Source: JADFNO01 sp965369945
Lineage (GTDB): Bacteria; Planctomycetota; Phycisphaerae; Phycisphaerales; SM1A02
DNA: 11,050 bases
Direction: 5' to 3'
Assembly: GCA_965369945.1 (NCBI GenBank)
Contig: CBDUST010000137.1
Coordinates: 1-11,050, forward strand
The notes below the pieces were generated by a model. It was not told the DNA's origin. It saw only the letters and a list, made by a program, of their open reading frames with translations, and ran no database searches. The stretch's first letter is position 1; every line of letters begins with the position of its first letter. Positions 1 through 6,789 of the stretch are shown here, piece by piece. The translations under genes and the position numbers were made by a program.

Positions 1-242
1 TGGGCTTCGACGACACGGTCGATCAGTTCAAGCGTGAGATCATTCTCGACGCGCAACAGAAGGTCGCCACCGGCCAGTTCACCGCGAAGTTTGCATTTAA
101 GTTGCTGACTGTGGCAAAGTCCCTGGAGCGGATCGCCGATCATTGCACTAACATCTGCGAACAGGTGATCTACCTGGAAAGTGGAATGGTTGTTCGACAC
201 ATGCCTCAAGGGTGGTCCAAGCCCGCTCGCCCGGGATCCTGA
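1..242 (+). CDS. phoU: Phosphate signalling regulator PhoU, C-terminal end (partial)
   Basis: The reading frame is open from the window edge (first whole codon at base 3) to a TGA at 240-242, so about 79 C-terminal residues are visible and the start lies upstream. The stretch SLERIADHCTNICEQVIYL followed by an RH pair is the hallmark end of the second PhoU repeat, with the E..xD metal-binding pattern (E-R-I-A-D-H). PhoU is a cytoplasmic helical-bundle protein that links the Pst phosphate transporter to the PhoR/PhoB two-component system and damps the phosphate-starvation response (family knowledge). The pst genes usually found nearby would lie left of this window. The next gene starts 7 bp after the stop on the same strand, so co-transcription is possible although no functional link is known to me. 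The family call is secure; the rest of the protein cannot be judged. Confidence 0.93.
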   Translation, partial: GFDDTVDQFKREIILDAQQKVATGQFTAKFAFKLLTVAKSLERIADHCTNICEQVIYLESGMVVRHMPQGWSKPARPGS

Positions 243-249
243 TTACGAG

Positions 250-1677
250 ATGCCCGATCGTCTTTCGTCCATCCGCACGACGCTTCAGTCACACGGGCAG
301 GAACATCTTCTGGCGTTTTGGGACGAACTGGATGCGGATCGTCAGGCGTCTTTGCTCACGCAGATTCAAGAGATCGACTTTGACCAGTTGAAGGTGCTGA
401 TCGGGACACTCGTTGTCCACAAACAACAGGTCGAACGTCCGGGGGATCTGGAACCAGCCCCGTTCTATGCGCACGAGCCCGGATCGACCTATGACCCCGT
501 ACATTATCGCGAAGTCGGTGAAGAACTCTTGCGAGCGGGCAAAGTCGCGGCGTTTACAGTCGCAGGTGGTCAGGGCACACGACTGGGCTGGAGGGGCCCG
601 AAAGGCGCCTATCCAGCAGCCGTGGTCACGGGCAAGCCGTTGTTCCGCCTCTTTGCAGAGCAGATTCGGGCCACCGAGGAACGCTACGGCGCGACGATCC
701 GCTGGTACATCATGACCAGCCCCGAGAATGACGCGGAGACCCGCGCGTTTATCCAGGACAACCGATGCTTCGGGTTGGATCGACGCAACATTTTCATGTT
801 CCCACAGGGCCAGATGCCATCGATCGAAGCAGAGACCGGGAAACTCTTGCTGGCGGACAAAGATCGCGTCGCGATCAACCCCGACGGGCATGGCGGATCA
901 CTGCGAGCGCTCGTCAACAGTGGGGCAATCGACGCGATGCTCGCACGTGACATCGAGTACATCAGTTACTTCCAAGTGGACAATCCGTCGGTCAGAGTAA
1001 TCGACCCGCTGTTCATCGGATTGCACGCAGCCGCCCCGGATTCCTCCGGAGAGATGTCAAGCAAGATGGTGCAGAAGGTGTCGCCGGACGAGAAGGTCGG
1101 GATCTTTTGCCGGATTCACGGCAAGACCGTGGTGATCGAATACTCCGAGCCGCCCGACGAACTCGCCCAGCAGCGCGGCGACGATGGCCGGCTTCGATTC
1201 TCCGCCGGCTCGATCGCGGTACACATGCTGGGCGCAAAATTCGTCAAGAAGTTGGCGTCCGGCGAGGAAGGATACGTGCTGCCCTACCACCGGGCGATGA
1301 AAATCGTGTCGTACGTTGATACGAAGTCAGCTCAGCTGATACAGCCCAAGGAAGCGAACGCAGTGAAGTTGGAAACGCTTGTCTTTGATGCCCTGCCGTT
1401 GGCGGAATCTTCCATCGTGTTAGAGACGAGCCGGGTCGAGGAATTTGCGCCGATCAAGAATGCCCAAGGCAATGACTCGCCTGCGACCTCCCACCAACTT
1501 CAATCCGATCGGGCGGGTCGCTGGCTGGAGGCGCATGGCGTTTCGGTGCCGCGCAATGTTGATGGTCATGTGAGCGCACAGATCGAGATCAGTCCGCTGA
1601 CCGCGCTTCAGGCGAGCGATCTAACCAGGCTCGACCTGCCCGATACCATCGAACCGGGTCAAACGATCGTGCTGTAG
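250..1677 (+). CDS. UDPGP type 1 family protein (UDP-N-acetylglucosamine/UDP-glucose pyrophosphorylase-like)
   Basis: A 475-residue cytoplasmic nucleotidyltransferase, expected to join UTP and a sugar-1-phosphate to give a UDP-sugar and pyrophosphate. The nucleotide-binding loop AGGQGTRLG is at about residues 105-113, followed by G-P-K-G-A-Y-P (116-122), where eukaryotic UAP1/AGX1 enzymes have the sugar-nucleotide P-K-G motif. NPDGHGG (about 210-216) matches the P-N-G-N-G-G loop, and V-D-N (243-245) supplies the likely metal-binding Asp. SSKMVQK (near 270) is also typical. Length fits the family (about 450-520). I chose the ATG at 250 because homologues of this type begin close to the R-L-x-x-I-R-x-x-L helix; a GTG at 181 is in frame but would overlap phoU by 62 bp. 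The enzyme is closer to eukaryotic UAP1/UGP than to bacterial GlmU or GalU. Whether it uses GlcNAc-1-P, GalNAc-1-P or Glc-1-P cannot be read from sequence. Confidence 0.9.
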   Translation: MPDRLSSIRTTLQSHGQEHLLAFWDELDADRQASLLTQIQEIDFDQLKVLIGTLVVHKQQVERPGDLEPAPFYAHEPGSTYDPVHYREVGEELLRAGKVAAFTVAGGQGTRLGWRGPKGAYPAAVVTGKPLFRLFAEQIRATEERYGATIRWYIMTSPENDAETRAFIQDNRCFGLDRRNIFMFPQGQMPSIEAETGKLLLADKDRVAINPDGHGGSLRALVNSGAIDAMLARDIEYISYFQVDNPSVRVIDPLFIGLHAAAPDSSGEMSSKMVQKVSPDEKVGIFCRIHGKTVVIEYSEPPDELAQQRGDDGRLRFSAGSIAVHMLGAKFVKKLASGEEGYVLPYHRAMKIVSYVDTKSAQLIQPKEANAVKLETLVFDALPLAESSIVLETSRVEEFAPIKNAQGNDSPATSHQLQSDRAGRWLEAHGVSVPRNVDGHVSAQIEISPLTALQASDLTRLDLPDTIEPGQTIVL

Positions 1678-1825
1678 CGTGCCGCCGCCTCTTCCAGCGA
1701 GCCCGCTCGTCCCCGAGCCGGGTCTCGCCCGCATACCATGCACTTACATCGCCCAACGTGAGCACATTTTGCTGACACGTCGACCGCGGGCGGGGACGCC
1801 ACGGCTAGCTCAATGCGGGGCATAC

Positions 1826-2980
1826 TCAGCGCAGCTGACTGCGAATGACATCAGCCACAGCCTCTTCTACCAGCGCCGCCGTCTCAGCCATGGAACGTTC
1901 AAGCCCGTAGCGATCGGTCAGGCTTATCACGTCAGCGAGCAGTCCGCCCGATTCGGGCTTGATACACGCTTCTGCTCCAAGTCCGACGGAGCCGACAATC
2001 GCGATTGTGGGAACGCCGAGGTCCTCAGCTGCTTGGGCGACGCCGATCGCCGCCTTGCCGTGAAGCGACTGGGCGTCCAGACAGCCCTCCCCGGTAAGGA
2101 TAAGATCAGCGCCTTGACATCGCTGCCTGAATCGGACGGCTTTGAGAATCAGCTCAATGCCCGGCTCAAGCGTTGCGCCACAGAACGCAGCAAGACCGAA
2201 TCCGACTCCCCCTGCAGCGCCCGCTCCCGCCAAATTGGGATCGATCGTCGTCAGTGAAGCTAAATGACCTAACGCGATGTCGAGTTGTTGAACCTGTTGA
2301 GGCGAGGCGCCTTTTTGGGGACCATACACGTACGCTGCGCCCTCGGGGCCACACAATGGATTCGTCACATCGCAAGCGACACTGATCTGCGGAAGCGAGT
2401 CAGGTAGTTGGAAGGATGTGATCTCCGATAGTCGAGCGCCTGGCAACGGCTCGTCGAGCAGTTGCCCAGCCCCATTAAAGAACTTTGCTCCAAGCGCCTG
2501 GGCGATGCCAACGCCGCCGTCGATCGTTCCGCTGCCTCCTATGCAAAGGATGATGGTTTCGCAGCCACGATCGCGGGCCGCTGCGATAAGTTCGCCCGTG
2601 CCGTATGTGGTGGTGCGGGCAGGGTCTCGGTCATCAGATGGAATCAAGGTCAACCCGGACGATTCAGCCAACTCGACGACACCCGTTCTTTGATCGCCGG
2701 TGATTCCGTAGCGCGCCTCGATCGACTCACCGAGCGGGGCGGTGACGATCGCTCGATGGATCGTACCCTTGGTCGCGCTGATAAGGGCGTCAAGACTCCC
2801 CTCACCGCCATCAGCTACGGGACATTGGTCACAAGCGATCGTTTCATCGGCCCGGCCAACGCCCCCAGCCATCGCTGAGGCGACCGCCTGGGCTGAGAGG
2901 GTCCCTTTGAAGCTGTCTGGAGCGCAAAGCACTCGCTCAAGTCGCGATGGCCGTGGTAATGTCGGAGCTTGGTCACTCAC
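1826..2980 (-). CDS. Glycerate kinase (GlxK/GarK-type glycerate 2-kinase)
   Basis: A 384-residue cytoplasmic enzyme that phosphorylates D-glycerate with ATP, feeding glycerate from glyoxylate, glycolate or sugar-acid breakdown into glycolysis. Family signatures in order: CAPDSFKGTLSA (19-30), P-V-A-D-G-G-E-G (54-61), GGSGTIDGG (148-156) and, near the C-terminus, TGEGCLDAQSLHGKA. Length matches the family (about 375-385). The frame stays open upstream to an ATG at 3121, but those extra 47 residues are Arg/Pro/Trp-rich and not family-like. The GTG at 2980 is preferred because it sits 16 residues before the conserved V-L-C-A-P-D start and is preceded by AGAAGGCGG 9-12 bases upstream. This removes an overlap with the divergent membrane-protein gene. 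It converges on the UDPGP gene with 148 bp between the stops, where I see no U-tract terminator. The usual Asn of G-G-S-A-T-N-D-G-G is Ile here. Family call is firm. Confidence 0.93.
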   Translation of the reverse strand: MSDQAPTLPRPSRLERVLCAPDSFKGTLSAQAVASAMAGGVGRADETIACDQCPVADGGEGSLDALISATKGTIHRAIVTAPLGESIEARYGITGDQRTGVVELAESSGLTLIPSDDRDPARTTTYGTGELIAAARDRGCETIILCIGGSGTIDGGVGIAQALGAKFFNGAGQLLDEPLPGARLSEITSFQLPDSLPQISVACDVTNPLCGPEGAAYVYGPQKGASPQQVQQLDIALGHLASLTTIDPNLAGAGAAGGVGFGLAAFCGATLEPGIELILKAVRFRQRCQGADLILTGEGCLDAQSLHGKAAIGVAQAAEDLGVPTIAIVGSVGLGAEACIKPESGGLLADVISLTDRYGLERSMAETAALVEEAVADVIRSQLR

Positions 2981-2999
2981 CGAAGTTGTCCGCCTTCTT

Positions 3000-3029
3000 T
3001 TGTCACGGCAGGCCGGTTGAGAATACACT
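3000..3029 (+). promoter_or_regulatory. Candidate sigma70-type promoter for the DedA-family gene
   Basis: TTGTCA (3000-3005, five of six bases of the -35 consensus) and TACACT (3024-3029, four of six of the -10) are separated by 18 bp in the 80-bp divergent gap between the glycerate kinase and DedA-family genes. Transcription would start near 3036, giving a leader of about 25 bases that contains GGAGGG at 3038-3043. Read by eye, without a scoring matrix. Confidence 0.4.
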
Positions 3030-3060
3030 GTTGGCGCGGAGGGTTTGTGCCAGCCTGCCC

Positions 3061-3738
3061 ATGGACGAAGTCTACTCCAACCTTCTCGGTGCCTATGGTC
3101 CGCTGACGGTCTTCGTGGCATTGCTGCTGACCGGGATAGGTATCCCCTTGGGTGAGGACGTGGTCATCATCCCCGCTGGGATTCTGGCTGGTCACGGGAA
3201 GATCAATCTCGCTCAAACTGCCGTCGCAGCCTATGCCGGGGTGCTCATAAGCGACTTCATGTGGTACTGGCTTTGCCGGAAGTTCGGCACGCCGCTGCTT
3301 CACAAACGCTGGTTCAAGCGGATCGTTCATCCTCGGCGATTGTTGGAGATGAAACACGAGATCGAAAAGCGCGGGGTGTGGGTTGTCGTCATGTCCCGGT
3401 TCATTCCTGGAAGCCGGACACCCGCCATCACGGCCTCCGGCGTGCTGCATCTGCCGTTCTGGAAGTTTGCGCTGGCCGAGAGCACGGCGTGCCTGGTCAC
3501 GGTTCCGCTGCAACTGGGGCTCGGATACGCGATCGCGCAAGGGCTGGGGACGTTGGAGACAGCCGACTTGATCGTATCGTTGATCGGCGTGGTCCTGTTC
3601 ATCTTCGCGGTAATGCTGGGCCTGGCCTGGTATCGTAACCACAGAGCGCATCGGAAACACGCTCCGCGGGCCAAGGCCGCGTGGCTACGGCGATTCCGTC
3701 CGCGTCGCCTTGGGCGCCGGGCGGCAAAAAAAGCCTGA
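3061..3738 (+). CDS. DedA family (VTT/SNARE-associated domain) inner-membrane protein
   Basis: A 225-residue integral membrane protein. DedA proteins are implicated in membrane homeostasis and lipid carrier (undecaprenyl-phosphate) or phospholipid translocation; the exact substrate here is unknown. Visible features: a first hydrophobic segment (residues 14-30), then GIPLGEDVVIIPAG (27-40), the DedA re-entrant loop with its acidic residue; hydrophobic segments around A-Y-A-G-V-L-I-S-D; MSRFIPGSRTPAITASG, which is the diagnostic F-x-R-x-x-P-G-x-R motif; and a last strongly hydrophobic helix before W-Y-R. The final 36 residues are unusually basic (11 Arg, 4 Lys, 3 His, no acidic residue) and should face the cytoplasm. 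The ATG at 3061 begins right before the conserved N-terminal amphipathic helix. Earlier in-frame starts (TTG 3031, ATG 2947) would run into the predicted promoter. It diverges from glycerate kinase. Confidence 0.9.
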   Translation: MDEVYSNLLGAYGPLTVFVALLLTGIGIPLGEDVVIIPAGILAGHGKINLAQTAVAAYAGVLISDFMWYWLCRKFGTPLLHKRWFKRIVHPRRLLEMKHEIEKRGVWVVVMSRFIPGSRTPAITASGVLHLPFWKFALAESTACLVTVPLQLGLGYAIAQGLGTLETADLIVSLIGVVLFIFAVMLGLAWYRNHRAHRKHAPRAKAAWLRRFRPRRLGRRAAKKA

Positions 3739-3826
3739 CTCGAACGACTCCACGCTCCGGGTCAACTGTCGTGAGCCGTATACTCTGCGGCGGGTTACTA
3801 ATCGTACATCAGCTGAGTTGGATGTG

Positions 3827-4963
3827 ATGCGAGCAATCGTTACCGGCCAAATCGGTATGCACAAAAAGCCGTACCTCGATGCGGTCGCTGATCTTGCGGG
3901 TCAGCGCGGCGGTCATATCGAAACCTTTCACATCGGGAACTTGATGTACGCTGAGGCGCCGGACATCCGCGCGGGGCGAATCCTCGACCTGCCGCTGAGT
4001 CGTCTCAATGCCCTTCGCCGAGCCGTGTTCAAGGACATCATCGCCCAGACCTCGCCGGCCGGTGATCACCCCAATGTGATCATCAATACGCATGCGACGT
4101 TCCGTTGGCGACATGGACTTTTCTCCGGCTTCGATTTCGACCAGGTCCAGATGTTCCAGCCGGACATGTTCATCTGTCTCGTCGACAACGTGGAGCTGGT
4201 GCATCGTCGTCTTCACGCTGAGCACGACATCGATGCGACGTTGAAAGATTGCATGGTGTGGCGCGAAGAGGAAATCCTAGCCACTGAGCTGCTCGCTCAG
4301 GCTGTTGGATGCCCACATGGGTTCTACATTCTCAGTCGAGGCCGACAACGCGAAACGACCGAAACGTGTCTGCGTCTTATCACGCGCCCCGATATTCCCA
4401 AGGTGTATCCGAGCTTTCCGATGAGTCACGTAGTGGACATGCCCGATGTCCTCGCCGAGATCGATCAGTTTCGAGCCGGTCTTGCGGAGCGGTTCATTGC
4501 GTTCGACCCCGGCGATGTGGACGAGAAACTCCTATTGGAGCGCGCGATCGAAGCGGCAGAACAGGGCCGAGATTGGGTCGAAGTCGAGTCTCATACGTTC
4601 GGTGCGCGAACCGATGACGAACGGCGCATCCGGGTCTCGGTGCGCGAAGTTCTTGACATTGCCGGCGACATCGACGGGCAAATCTACATGCGCGACTTCA
4701 AGCTCATCGATCAGTCGGACATGATCTGTTCGTACATCCCCGAACTTCCAGGTGGCATGCCGGGCCTGTCCAGCGGCGTGGAGCGCGAACTGCAGCACGC
4801 CTTCGAGCACACCAAGGAAGTCTACGTCGTGTGGACGCCCGCCAAGACACCCTCGCCGTTTATCACCGAAACCGCGACAAAGGTTTTCTCAAGCGTCCAA
4901 GAGGCGATGGGGTACTTCCACGATAAGGGAGTGGTCGCGCAGGGCGATCTGTTCGGGAACTAG
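3827..4963 (+). CDS. Two-domain protein: degenerate P-loop kinase-like N-terminus and nucleoside 2-deoxyribosyltransferase-like C-terminus
   Basis: A 378-residue soluble protein without signal peptide or membrane segment. The N-terminus M-R-A-I-V-T-G-Q-I-G-M-H-K-K-P-Y has a strand plus loop like adenylate-kinase-type P-loops (G-x-x-x-x-G-K-S/T), but the second Gly is His12 and Ser/Thr is Lys14. INTHATFRW (86-94) and MFICLVDN (114-121) look like the strands that carry acceptor and Walker B-type residues in nucleoside kinases. The C-terminal part, IYMRDFKLIDQSDM (286-299) then SSGVERELQHA (315-325) and a late S-P-F, resembles nucleoside 2-deoxyribosyltransferases, in which an Asp after the substrate strand and a Glu in a following helix are catalytic; Asp298 and Glu319/Glu321 are candidates. 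Start: ATG 3827, immediately before the P-loop strand (in-frame GTG 3824 is also possible). A -10-like TATACT lies at 3779-3784. Function unknown; the domain reading is inference from motifs. Confidence 0.75.
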   Translation: MRAIVTGQIGMHKKPYLDAVADLAGQRGGHIETFHIGNLMYAEAPDIRAGRILDLPLSRLNALRRAVFKDIIAQTSPAGDHPNVIINTHATFRWRHGLFSGFDFDQVQMFQPDMFICLVDNVELVHRRLHAEHDIDATLKDCMVWREEEILATELLAQAVGCPHGFYILSRGRQRETTETCLRLITRPDIPKVYPSFPMSHVVDMPDVLAEIDQFRAGLAERFIAFDPGDVDEKLLLERAIEAAEQGRDWVEVESHTFGARTDDERRIRVSVREVLDIAGDIDGQIYMRDFKLIDQSDMICSYIPELPGGMPGLSSGVERELQHAFEHTKEVYVVWTPAKTPSPFITETATKVFSSVQEAMGYFHDKGVVAQGDLFGN

Positions 4964-5199
4964 AGCAGTTTCAATGCTCTTGTAGTGTCAGGGCATGGCA
5001 GAAGAGGGACTAGGTAACTGCCTCAAGACCGCTGGCATTCTGTGTCAATCGGAAGCTCGCCCACGCGAAGATCCGGTGGCACGGGCAGGATGCCCGTGCC
5101 ACCGGAGTCCCGCCGATCGACCCCTTTTGACTGGCAAATTCATCGTGGCGTTCGATGATTAGCGCACTCAGCCGCTACGTTTTCAGTGAAACTGCTCTA
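4961..5199. mobile_element. MITE-like element with 13-bp terminal inverted repeats bordered by TA
   Basis: TAGAGCAGTTTCA at 4961-4973 is exactly repeated in inverse orientation, TGAAACTGCTCTA, at 5187-5199. The match stops at TA on both outer sides, which fits a TA target duplication around an 11-bp GAGCAGTTTCA terminal repeat, as made by IS630/Tc1-mariner-type transposases. The 235-bp interior has no reading frame of note, so this would be a non-autonomous element mobilised in trans. It carries the perfect hairpin at 5072-5106. The left end supplies the TAG stop of the upstream gene; joining the flanks at one TA gives a TAA stop at the same place. The left terminus also folds locally (AGAGCA/TGCTCT, 4962-4980). 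No transposase is in the window. The inverted repeat and borders are seen; the family assignment is inference. Confidence 0.6.
5072..5106. repeat. Perfect hairpin repeat (16-bp stem, 3-base loop), planctomycete GGTGGCACGGG type
   Basis: TCCGGTGGCACGGGCA (5072-5087), loop GGA, then its exact complement (5091-5106). There is no T-tract, so it is not a classical terminator. GC-rich palindromes with this GGTGGCACGGG / CCCGTGCCACC core recur between genes in many planctomycete genomes (general knowledge), and an imperfect relative closes this window. It lies inside the MITE-like element, either as part of it or nested in it. Confidence 0.8.
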
Positions 5200-5218
5200 A
5201 TACCTGAAGAGGTGCAAA

Positions 5219-5535
5219 TCATCCGCCCGCTTCCGGGTCCGTCGGTGGGTTGGCGCGTGTGGCCCGGCACTTGTTCGCCAAGTCTTGCAACAGCATCATC
5301 TGCCACGCCCACTCCAAGCGTTCAGCGACCGTCATCTGCAAGATCGGCTTGGCCAAGTGGCCATCGAATCCCCGGTCAACGTCGGTTCAACTTTCAGCTT
5401 GATGATCGTTCACGTTCGATAAGTTCTTGTCGTTCTTCGATCTCGCGGAGACCGGACTTGCGATCAGTCGGGGCCGTTCCTCTGCACCGCCATGATATCG
5501 GCCAGTTCTGTTGGGCGTGATGCAGGAAAACTCAC
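5219..5535 (-). pseudogene. Decayed reading frame of an unrecognised small protein
   Basis: On the minus strand protein-like segments follow one another in different frames. A GTG at 5535 opens V-S-F-P-A-S-R-P-T-E-L-A-D-I-M. In another frame comes GLREIEERQELIERER. A stretch K-L-K-V-E-P-T follows. The last open part (5386 down to the TGA at 5219-5221) reads FDGHLAKPILQMTVAERLEW and on to W-Q-M-M-L-L-Q-D-L. Read together these would give a helical protein of about 105 residues broken by two or three frameshifts. The last segment alone could be a 38-residue product from the ATG at 5335. I do not recognise a family. It borders the MITE-like element, which suits a region of decay. Chance resemblance to coding sequence is a real alternative. 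This 380-bp stretch (5200-5579) otherwise shows nothing except a possible truA promoter. Confidence 0.3.
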
Positions 5536-5566
5536 GCTAAGCGAACCTCGCTGCCTATCCTGATCG

Positions 5567-5572
5567 TACTAT
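5567..5572 (+). promoter_or_regulatory. Possible -10 box of a leaderless truA transcript
   Basis: TACTAT ends 7 bases before the truA ATG and there is no purine-rich ribosome-binding site between them. This spacing would place transcription start at or next to the ATG, giving a leaderless mRNA. No convincing -35 was seen. Weak evidence, read by eye. Confidence 0.25.
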
Positions 5573-5579
5573 CCCCTCT

Positions 5580-6353
5580 ATGCCCCGTTACAAGCTCACC
5601 GTGGCGTACGACGGAACCGAGTTCCACGGCTGGCAGCGGCAGCAGAAGCCGGGCGAGGAGTCCTTGCGCACAGTGCAAGGTGTGCTGGAGCAAACGATCG
5701 TTGAGGTCGTTCGCGAGCCGATTACCTTAACGGGCGCCTCTCGCACGGACGCTGGGGTCCACGCCCGCGGGCAGGTAGCCGCGTTCTCGTGCGAGTCGAC
5801 CATCGAGCCAAGACGTCTGAGGGCAGCGGTGAATTCTCGGCTGCCGGAGGACATCCAAGTTCGGCGGGCATCCGTCATCGACGAGAGCTTTTCGCCGATC
5901 GGCGATGCGGTTTCCAAGTCCTACCGCTACTACATCGCCCATGGGAATCGACGCCGTCGCTTACCTCCGCTGTTCGATCGCAGATTCGTGTATTCCTGCA
6001 GATACGAACTTGATCCTTTCAAAATGAACGACGCGACCCAACATTTGATCGGCGAGCACGATTTTTCGAGCTTCACCCGGCTCAATCACGGCCGCGAATC
6101 TGCCGTGCGCACAATCCACGATTGCTCCGTTACCGCGATCAGTCCTCGCCGATGCCGAATCGATGTCAACGGCAACGGGTTTCTCTACAACATGGTCCGC
6201 ATCATCGCTGGGACACTCGTTGAAGTCGGTCGCGGCAAAATCAAACCGGACGACATTCCCGGGATTCTCAACGCGACCGATCGCACTGCTGCCGGATCGA
6301 CGCTCCCGCCTGAGGGATTGTTTCTGATGTCGGTGAAGTACCGGGAGGGATGA
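5580..6353 (+). CDS. truA: tRNA pseudouridine(38-40) synthase TruA
   Basis: A 257-residue cytoplasmic enzyme that converts uridines 38, 39 and 40 in the anticodon arm of many tRNAs to pseudouridine. The family start M-P-R-Y-K-L-T-V-A-Y-D-G-T-E-F-H-G-W-Q-R-Q is complete. GASRTDAGVHARGQ, about residues 52-65, contains the catalytic Asp in the R-T-D-x-G-V-H-A signature. SKSYRYYI follows, and the C-terminal FLYNMVRIIAGTLVEVG motif is present, so the protein appears intact and of normal length (about 245-270). The ATG at 5580 fits homologues exactly. No Shine-Dalgarno sequence precedes it, unlike the GGGAGGGA at its own 3' end. It heads a plus-strand run of five genes. The stop (6351-6353) lies inside the left arm of the 13-bp inverted repeat that brackets the next gene. 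Confidence 0.97.
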   Translation: MPRYKLTVAYDGTEFHGWQRQQKPGEESLRTVQGVLEQTIVEVVREPITLTGASRTDAGVHARGQVAAFSCESTIEPRRLRAAVNSRLPEDIQVRRASVIDESFSPIGDAVSKSYRYYIAHGNRRRRLPPLFDRRFVYSCRYELDPFKMNDATQHLIGEHDFSSFTRLNHGRESAVRTIHDCSVTAISPRRCRIDVNGNGFLYNMVRIIAGTLVEVGRGKIKPDDIPGILNATDRTAAGSTLPPEGLFLMSVKYREG

Positions 6354-6358
6354 GCCAT
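6346..6358. repeat. Left arm of a 13-bp inverted repeat bracketing the four-helix-bundle gene
   Basis: AGGGATGAGCCAT here is the exact reverse complement of ATGGCTCATCCCT at 6800-6812. The arm covers the truA stop codon. The pair encloses the four-helix-bundle gene and little else, as if it were a cassette. Confidence 0.6.
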
Positions 6359-6363
6359 GAGCA

Positions 6364-6789
6364 ATGCTTTATACGATGCAACAAGCGCCCTTGAGGGAGC
6401 ATCACTTGACCAGTCAGATTGATTCGTATCGCGATCTCATCGCCTGCCAGCGAGGCATTGATCTCGTAGAGCATGTGTATCAACAGACCGCTGATCTGCC
6501 TGGCGATGAACGATTTGGACTCGTTGCACAGATGCGACGATCGGCTGTGAGTGTTCCGTCCAATATTACGGAGGGATGGGGGCGCGGTACGAGGAACGAC
6601 TATGTTCGATTCCTCAGAATGGCGAGAGGTTCGTTGTTCGAACTCTCTACACAGGCAGAACTCTGTAAACGGCTTCGGTTCGCTGGGGATTGGGCTCAGA
6701 TCATGGGCACGGCTGACGAGCTCCGGCGGATTTTGCACCGACTAATACGGTCACTCGATCATTATCTGTTTGGCGACGAACACTCCTAG
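6364..6789 (+). CDS. Four-helix bundle protein (23S rRNA intervening-sequence / S23 family)
   Basis: A 141-residue protein (127 if the TTG at 6406 is used). The pattern SYRDLIACQRGIDLV, then QMRRSAVSVPSNITEGWGRG, then S-L-F-E-L-S-T-Q-A-E-L and a last helix before D-H-Y-L-F-G is that of the IVS-encoded four-helix-bundle family (TIGR02436), related to the Avd accessory protein of diversity-generating retroelements. Biochemical function is unproven; RNA or nucleic-acid binding is suspected. Starts: ATG 6364 is the first possible because a TGA in frame lies at 6358. TTG 6406 is better placed, with GAGGGAG at 6393-6399 and a 6-base gap, and lies only seven residues before the conserved S-Y-R-D. 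The gene sits between truA and a glycosyltransferase and is enclosed by a 13-bp inverted repeat. No rRNA is adjacent, so it is a free-standing copy. Confidence 0.88.
   Translation: MLYTMQQAPLREHHLTSQIDSYRDLIACQRGIDLVEHVYQQTADLPGDERFGLVAQMRRSAVSVPSNITEGWGRGTRNDYVRFLRMARGSLFELSTQAELCKRLRFAGDWAQIMGTADELRRILHRLIRSLDHYLFGDEHS

Noticed and set aside
1678..1825. Rho-independent terminator between the convergent UDPGP and glycerate kinase genes
   Set aside because: Only weak five- to seven-base GC pairings with no T-tract on either strand.
1679..2878. Plus-strand open frames of 192 and 138 codons (1679-2257 and 2462-2878)
   Set aside because: They lie opposite the glycerate kinase, whose family motifs run through the whole region; the plus-strand translations show no domain and contain Ser/Arg-rich chance sequence.
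2981..3121. Upstream extension of glycerate kinase to the ATG at 3121
   Set aside because: The added 47 residues are not family-like and would overlap the divergent DedA gene and its promoter; GTG 2980 fits the family start.
2977..3660. Minus-strand 227-codon open frame opposite the DedA gene
   Set aside because: The plus strand has clear DedA motifs and membrane helices; the minus-strand product is Gln/Arg/Asp-rich without a recognisable fold.
5155..5520. Plus-strand 121-codon open frame in the gene-poor stretch
   Set aside because: It starts inside the MITE-like element, is Ser/Arg/Pro-rich and shows no motif; the minus-strand segments look more protein-like.
6357..6422. Short frame starting at ATG 6357 (21 residues) well placed after GGGAGGGA
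   Set aside because: Good ribosome-binding site spacing but no resemblance to a peptide family; it ends inside the four-helix-bundle coding sequence.
6268..6738. Minus-strand 156-codon open frame opposite the four-helix-bundle gene
   Set aside because: The plus-strand product matches a known family along its length; the minus-strand product does not.
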